NCBI GenBank assembly: GCA_028289345.1 | Contig: JANQQL010000050.1 | Coordinates: 452,370-516,369 of the forward strand | Reading direction: 5' to 3' | DNA from: Planctomycetota bacterium | GTDB lineage: Bacteria; Planctomycetota; B15-G4; SIAN01 | Length of the DNA: 64,000 nt | Shown: piece by piece, positions 59,727 through 64,000 of the stretch | How positions within the stretch are numbered: the stretch's first letter is position 1 | How the letters are laid out: every line of letters begins with the position of its first letter | The notes under the pieces: model-generated | Seen by the model: the letters and a program-made list of their open reading frames with translations, nothing else | What the model was told of the DNA's origin: nothing | Database searches by the model: none | Position numbers and translations under genes: made by a program

Positions 59727-62003
59727 TTGCGCGCCGCTTGGGCCAAACGTTGGCGAAGAACGGTTTCCGATCCTGGATTGAGGAGGGCATTCCTCGTTGC
59801 GCTGCCGTTGCTTCTCGGGAGTTCGTGCAGCGACGACCGTCGTCTCGACAAGGGGGGCTCGCCATCACCCCCGCCCAGCAAGGCCACCTACGTCGGCAGC
59901 GAAAGTTGCCGTGCGTGTCACGAGGGGGTCTATTCGATTTGGCAACACAGTCACCACGCGCGGGCAGAAGAGGCCCTCGACGGGGAGGCCCACCGGGGCG
60001 CGTTTGAGGGGCAATCGCCCCTGGAGCACGGTTCGAAGACGACCGAGTTTTCCTCATCTCAGGGACGCTTTGGTCTCAGCACTCTCGGGGCTTCGGGAGA
60101 GATCGAGCAGTACCAACCAACTCGCACCATTGGCGTCGCGCCACTCTGGCAAGTCTTGGTGCCCGGCGAGGGGGGGCGCTACCAAGCCACCGAAGTCGCC
60201 TATGACCCGCGTCAGAAGGAATGGTTCGACGTCTTCGGTGACGAGGATCGACGTTCCGAGGAATGGGGTTTTTGGACCAACCGCGGCATGAACTGGAACT
60301 CCATGTGCGCGACGTGTCACAACACCGACGTGCAGAAGGGCTACCGGCCGGATTCCGATACCTATGAGACATCGATGGCGGAGCCAAGCATCGGCTGCGA
60401 AGCTTGCCACGGTCCCGGCTCGGCTCATGTCGAATGGCACACCAGCCACCGGGGAGCGGCCGGCGCTCCGGCGATGGCGTCTGCGGCCTGGCGACGGAAT
60501 CCGGATCTGCGCATGGAACAGTGTGGGCGCTGCCATTCGCGCCGCGCCGAGTTGCGCGACGGATTCACCCCCGGCGATCGTTTCCTCGACACCTTCATTC
60601 CCGAGATTCCGGATCTCTCTGACAACTACTTCGCCGATGGTCAGGTGCTGGGCGAGAACTTCGAGTACGTTTCGTTTCAGATGAGTCGCCTTCATGCGGG
60701 GGGCGTGACCTGCTTGAGCTGTCACGACCCTCATTCGGGGAAGACTCGCCTGGCCGGGAACGATCTCTGCATGAGCTGTCACACCAATGGGGTGAGCGAT
60801 CGCATTGGGCCTCTGGACCCAGCGACCCACTCTCATCACGACCCGGCGGGGCCGGGAGGGCAATGCGTCAACTGCCACATGCCGCTCACGACCTACATGC
60901 AGCGTCATCCACGCCACGACCACTCGTTCTCTATTCCGGATCCGCTGTTGACCAAACGCTTCGGCATTCCCAACGCGTGCAACCGCTGTCATGAAGACGA
61001 AAGCGTGGAATGGGCGTTGGCGGCGACGGACCAATGGTGGGGCGAGCGAATGGATCGTCCGAGCCGCGATCGAGCCATCGCGTTGGCGCGTGCGCGACGG
61101 GGAGATCTTCCGGCCTTGCCCGGGGTGGTTTCTTTGACGGATGAGTCCCATGCCCCCATGTGGCGGGCGGTTGCGGCGTTGCATCTTGCGGCGTACCTGG
61201 ACCAACCGGACGGTCAAGCGGCGCTCGGCAAGCTGTTGCGAGATCCCGAGCCCCTGGTCCGGACCATGGCGGTTCGGGCGATGGACGCGGTGGCGGAGTA
61301 CACCGCCCCGCTGCTGCAGACGTTGCTGGACGACGCGTTTCGATCCGTGCGCGTGATGGCGGCCTGGTCGTTGCGGAGCAACCTGGATGAATCCCTGGCC
61401 GTGGCAGACGAACTCGAGGAGTTCCTGATTCACAACTCGGATCAACCCGCCGGCGCTCGCATGCGCGGCGTGTACTTCCTGGATCGCAACCAGGCGCAGC
61501 AAGCGCTACCGCATCTGGAACGCAGCGTGCAATGGGACCCCGGCTCTTCGGTTCTGCGTCACACCTTGGCCATTGCCCAGAGCTCTCTCGGACAGTTCGA
61601 CCAAGCGCTGCAGTCTTGTCGGAAGGCTTGCGAGCTGTCGCCGGACGATGGACCTCTGTGGTATTCCTTGGGTCTCGCAGAGGCGGAAGCAGGGGACGTT
61701 GGCCGGGCCGTGGAAGCGCTCGCCAACGCGACCCGTCTCGAGCCTTCTCTCCATCGCGCCTGGTACAACTTGGGCTTGGCCCAGAACCAAATCGGTGAAG
61801 GAGAGGAGGCCATGCGCTCCCTTCACCGCGCGGCGAACTTGGTGCCTGGGTCCGCGGAATACTGGTTCGGCCTCGCGTCCGTGTGTCGCGATCAGGGCGA
61901 TCTCGAGCAAACCCGGTGGGCTCTCCAGAAAACTGTCGAGGCCGATCCCCGCCACCGTCCGGCCTACGAACTGGCGCAGTCCTTGGGGCTTTCCTTGCGC
62001 TGA
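59727..62003 (+). CDS. Octaheme c-type cytochrome lipoprotein with HEAT and TPR repeats
   Basis: About 758 residues. N-terminal lipoprotein-type signal (RRAFLVALPLLLGSSC). Eight CxxCH heme sites follow in the first 430 residues: CRACH, CATCH, CEACH, CGRCH, CLSCH, CMSCH, CVNCH and CNRCH, in the spacing of cytochrome c554-like multiheme proteins. Next are HEAT-like helices (about 460-570, PMWRAVAALHLAAYLDQP, PLVRTMAVRAMDAVAEY) and then five TPR units to the end (ALPHLERSVQWDPGSSVLRHTLAIAQ and on). The start is uncertain: TTG 59727 and 59778 or ATG 59590 are possible, and the sequence between 59597 and 59727 does not look coding. Probably periplasmic electron transfer; partner unknown. Confidence 0.85.
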   Translation: MRAAWAKRWRRTVSDPGLRRAFLVALPLLLGSSCSDDRRLDKGGSPSPPPSKATYVGSESCRACHEGVYSIWQHSHHARAEEALDGEAHRGAFEGQSPLEHGSKTTEFSSSQGRFGLSTLGASGEIEQYQPTRTIGVAPLWQVLVPGEGGRYQATEVAYDPRQKEWFDVFGDEDRRSEEWGFWTNRGMNWNSMCATCHNTDVQKGYRPDSDTYETSMAEPSIGCEACHGPGSAHVEWHTSHRGAAGAPAMASAAWRRNPDLRMEQCGRCHSRRAELRDGFTPGDRFLDTFIPEIPDLSDNYFADGQVLGENFEYVSFQMSRLHAGGVTCLSCHDPHSGKTRLAGNDLCMSCHTNGVSDRIGPLDPATHSHHDPAGPGGQCVNCHMPLTTYMQRHPRHDHSFSIPDPLLTKRFGIPNACNRCHEDESVEWALAATDQWWGERMDRPSRDRAIALARARRGDLPALPGVVSLTDESHAPMWRAVAALHLAAYLDQPDGQAALGKLLRDPEPLVRTMAVRAMDAVAEYTAPLLQTLLDDAFRSVRVMAAWSLRSNLDESLAVADELEEFLIHNSDQPAGARMRGVYFLDRNQAQQALPHLERSVQWDPGSSVLRHTLAIAQSSLGQFDQALQSCRKACELSPDDGPLWYSLGLAEAEAGDVGRAVEALANATRLEPSLHRAWYNLGLAQNQIGEGEEAMRSLHRAANLVPGSAEYWFGLASVCRDQGDLEQTRWALQKTVEADPRHRPAYELAQSLGLSLR

Positions 62004-62103
62004 GGGCAACATTTTGAGACGAAGCCATCGATCGCGAATGACCGTTGGGTCCCCGATCGGAACGAACATTCTTGGTCGACGAAACTCATCCCGCCGAGGT
62101 CAC

Positions 62104-63816
62104 TTACTCTCCACTCCGATCGATCTCCACCGCGACTCCTGCGTCGTCCCAGGTTTCCGAGTCGCCCACACGAGCGAACAGTTGGATCTTGTCCCCCTCG
62201 CTGGGAGGTAGGTCAAACCCGAAGTGGAAAGACTCGGTTGCGTTGCCCGCGAGCTCGACGGGTTGTTCAATCAAGCGAAGCACTTCGCCATCCATTTCCA
62301 AGTCGAGGCGCAGCCGCGAGGAATGATCCAGTTCTTCGAGGTTCATGACTTCCAGAGCGACTTCGAGGTGTTGCGAGATCCCCTGGTTGCCAAGCTCCAC
62401 GGCCGGTGGGGCGAATCGGAAGCGGCAGTCCGTGCGTCCACGGATGACCCAGAGGTGCCCGAATTCGTCTTCGGGTGGACGGTGAGGATGACCGTCCCAC
62501 CATTCCTGCCAGTCCCACCCGGTTGCTCCGACGACGTGATCATCCACACCGTCCCCATCGACGTCGGGAACGCTGACGATTCTCTCTCCGAACCGGGCCT
62601 CGGCTTCGAGGGAAAACGTCGGTGGCATCGAGAGCCCATCGATCTTGCGGACGGAAGTCACGACGCCGCGACGAGTGAGAGTGAGGTACCAAACTGCCCC
62701 GGAGGCGGCGAGGCATGCCTCGTTGTCCAATGGTGCTCCGACGATCAAATCGGGAATTCCATCGCAGTCGAGATCCCCGGCCGGTGCCACCGAGCGTCCG
62801 AACTCCGAACCGGGATCCAAGCGCGAAAGGAGCGGAGTGCGTCGGCTGATTTGGACTTGGTCGATGACCGTCCCATCCGAGCGCATGAACAGGATCCATA
62901 CCGCGCCGGTGTCGCGGCCACCTCCAGCGCTCGTCCCCGGCGCTCCCACCGCGAGATCCGGAGTGCCGTTGCCGTCCAGATCGCCGATGCTGGTCGCGGA
63001 AGCTCCGAATCGATCACTGGAGAACAACCATCCCGTGAAGCCACCGGTGCCCCGCCCGATCCGAACGAACGGAGGCTGGTCACCGCTGGAGTCGAGGAAT
63101 CCGAGATCGATCAGATTGAATTCTGGGTAACCGAGAACAACGTCAAGAATGCCATCTCCGTTGACATCGGCGGCAGTCCCCAATTCACGAACTCCCAAGC
63201 CGGAACCGAGGAGGTCAGGGAGCCCCGGCCAGTCTTTGAAGGAGTCGACGATTCCATCGGGGGAAAAGTACAGCACACCGGTTGCCGGCCACGGGGTCAT
63301 GACGACTTCATCGATGCCGTCGCCATTCAGGTCGCCCACGCCAGCAAAGCGCGGACCCCTCATGTCGTAGTATTCTTCCGCCTCCGGCGGCCAGTCACCT
63401 GACCAAGAGTGAATTGGCATGGTCCCATCCGGATCGATGGACCGTATGACGAAATCGTAGAGGGTGTGAGTCACGTACGAGGAGATCACTTCGGGCCGCC
63501 CATCCCCGTCCTGATCCCCCGCCGACCCCAAGTAAAGTGGTTCGGTCAAGAACGGCCCGTTCTTCGCAAGGATCTCTTGAGCGGTGACGGGCACCGACGG
63601 CCCGCAAAGAGCAATCATGGCCATCGCCACAGTGGGGAGCCGGGTCGATGGTCGAACGGTTCTCCAGCGACCCGCAGCTCGCAAGGGGGAAGTCGACGCA
63701 CCACTGCCCCCAGTCTTTCCGCGATTCGATTCGCCGATCCGGGAATGGAGCAGGAGCTGAGGTTCGAACTCGTTGTTCCGGGGAGCTGTCCCGGTCAAGG
63801 CGTTGAGAGGCGGCAT
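62104..63816 (-). CDS. Secreted FG-GAP (integrin-alpha-like) repeat protein
   Basis: 570 residues. ATG 63816 has GGAG 6 bases upstream, giving a long basic N-region of about 60 residues before the hydrophobic signal core (LPTVAMAMIALCG). The body is a beta-propeller of FG-GAP repeats with calcium loops DQDGDGRPE, DLNGDGIDE, DVNGDGILD, DLDGNGTPD, DLDCDGIPD and DVDGDGVDD. RFGASATSIGDL, EFGRSVAPAGDL and RFGERIVSVPDV are the classic FG...GD lead-ins. A C-terminal beta domain follows. Role probably surface or periplasmic binding; no ASPIC domain, unlike the protein at 6733. Confidence 0.88.
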   Translation of the reverse strand: MPPLNALTGTAPRNNEFEPQLLLHSRIGESNRGKTGGSGASTSPLRAAGRWRTVRPSTRLPTVAMAMIALCGPSVPVTAQEILAKNGPFLTEPLYLGSAGDQDGDGRPEVISSYVTHTLYDFVIRSIDPDGTMPIHSWSGDWPPEAEEYYDMRGPRFAGVGDLNGDGIDEVVMTPWPATGVLYFSPDGIVDSFKDWPGLPDLLGSGLGVRELGTAADVNGDGILDVVLGYPEFNLIDLGFLDSSGDQPPFVRIGRGTGGFTGWLFSSDRFGASATSIGDLDGNGTPDLAVGAPGTSAGGGRDTGAVWILFMRSDGTVIDQVQISRRTPLLSRLDPGSEFGRSVAPAGDLDCDGIPDLIVGAPLDNEACLAASGAVWYLTLTRRGVVTSVRKIDGLSMPPTFSLEAEARFGERIVSVPDVDGDGVDDHVVGATGWDWQEWWDGHPHRPPEDEFGHLWVIRGRTDCRFRFAPPAVELGNQGISQHLEVALEVMNLEELDHSSRLRLDLEMDGEVLRLIEQPVELAGNATESFHFGFDLPPSEGDKIQLFARVGDSETWDDAGVAVEIDRSGE

Positions 63817-63842
63817 GGAGTTCTCCGTGAGCTGTGCCAGTG

Positions 63843-63876
63843 TCCACCGATCAAGTGGATTCCCGCAGGAGCGGGA
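63843..63876 (-). promoter_or_regulatory. Tandem hairpins in the leader of the FG-GAP gene
   Basis: Two adjacent stems, TCCAC-N7-GTGGA (63843-63859) and TCCCGC-AGGA-GCGGGA (63861-63876), lie 27-60 bases upstream of the minus-strand start. They could shape the mRNA leader. A run of seven T at about 63894-63900 lies on the far side. No regulator can be named. Confidence 0.35.
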
Positions 63877-64000
63877 TTAGTGGCATCTCGGAGCTTTTTT
63901 TCCCGAGTCGGCTCTTTCATGGCGGCCGTGGCGAGAAGGAGCCAAAGTTGCTTCTGGCGAAGGCTCCGGCGCGCTACCCCGCAGACGGATCGAAAGGCGC

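Overview
The window is GC-rich, gene-dense bacterial chromosome. No rRNA, tRNA, CRISPR array, integrase or transposase was recognised. The gene content fits a Planctomycetota-like (or possibly Myxococcota/Acidobacteriota-like) free-living heterotroph. The evidence is two FG-GAP/VCBS repeat proteins (one with an ASPIC/UnbV tail), an ECF sigma factor paired with a TPR-bearing Ser/Thr kinase, a lipoprotein of the alkaline phosphatase/sulfatase superfamily, an octaheme cytochrome fused to HEAT and TPR repeats, and dockerin-like Asp-rich loops inside a giant YD-repeat protein. The assignment rests on content only and no taxonomic marker was searched.

Region by region: 1-6.5 kb holds the end of pyrB with an overlapping pyrI, an unknown protein, a LysR regulator divergent from a CTP-synthase-like amidotransferase with an LTTR-type dyad between them, an ABM-fold protein and an ABC-F ATPase. 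6.7-12.7 kb holds an ASPIC/FG-GAP protein divergent from an ECF sigma factor plus Ser/Thr kinase. 12.7-23.5 kb (minus strand) is a type II secretion operon in the order gspD-E-F-G-H-I-J-K-C-L-M plus a TPR lipoprotein. Almost every junction is a 1-8 base overlap, gspK/C overlaps by more and gspG/H has a 6-base gap. Divergent from it, 23.7-31.0 kb encodes a small secreted protein and a 2160-residue RHS/YD-repeat protein ending in five tandem 37-residue repeats, plausible exported substrates.

31.2-40.9 kb contains a dispersed non-homologous end joining set. It comprises a LigD whose ligase domain has lost its catalytic lysine, a separate intact ATP-dependent ligase, Ku, and, downstream of the ligase, a BRCT-MerR-TPR protein translationally coupled to a ROK sugar kinase. 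Between the two halves lies an ECF sigma / membrane protein / DUF4097-type beta-repeat gene trio. A roughly 145-base imperfect repeat recurs three times in intergenic space (after ligD, between ku and the ligase gene, and upstream of the sulfatase-like gene).

41-64 kb holds a small secreted protein, a 74-residue orphan, purF, a Cys-rich small protein, the sulfatase-superfamily lipoprotein, a 1210-residue secreted metallopeptidase-like/lectin-like/thioredoxin-like protein, two PilT-type ATPases separated by a terminator, class II DAHP synthase, an ornithine-cyclodeaminase-like / threonine-dehydratase-like pair, a TPR protein with a possible frameshift upstream, the octaheme cytochrome-HEAT-TPR protein and a second FG-GAP protein. 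Start sites were set mainly by Shine-Dalgarno matches and overlaps with upstream stops. Several genes begin with GTG or TTG.
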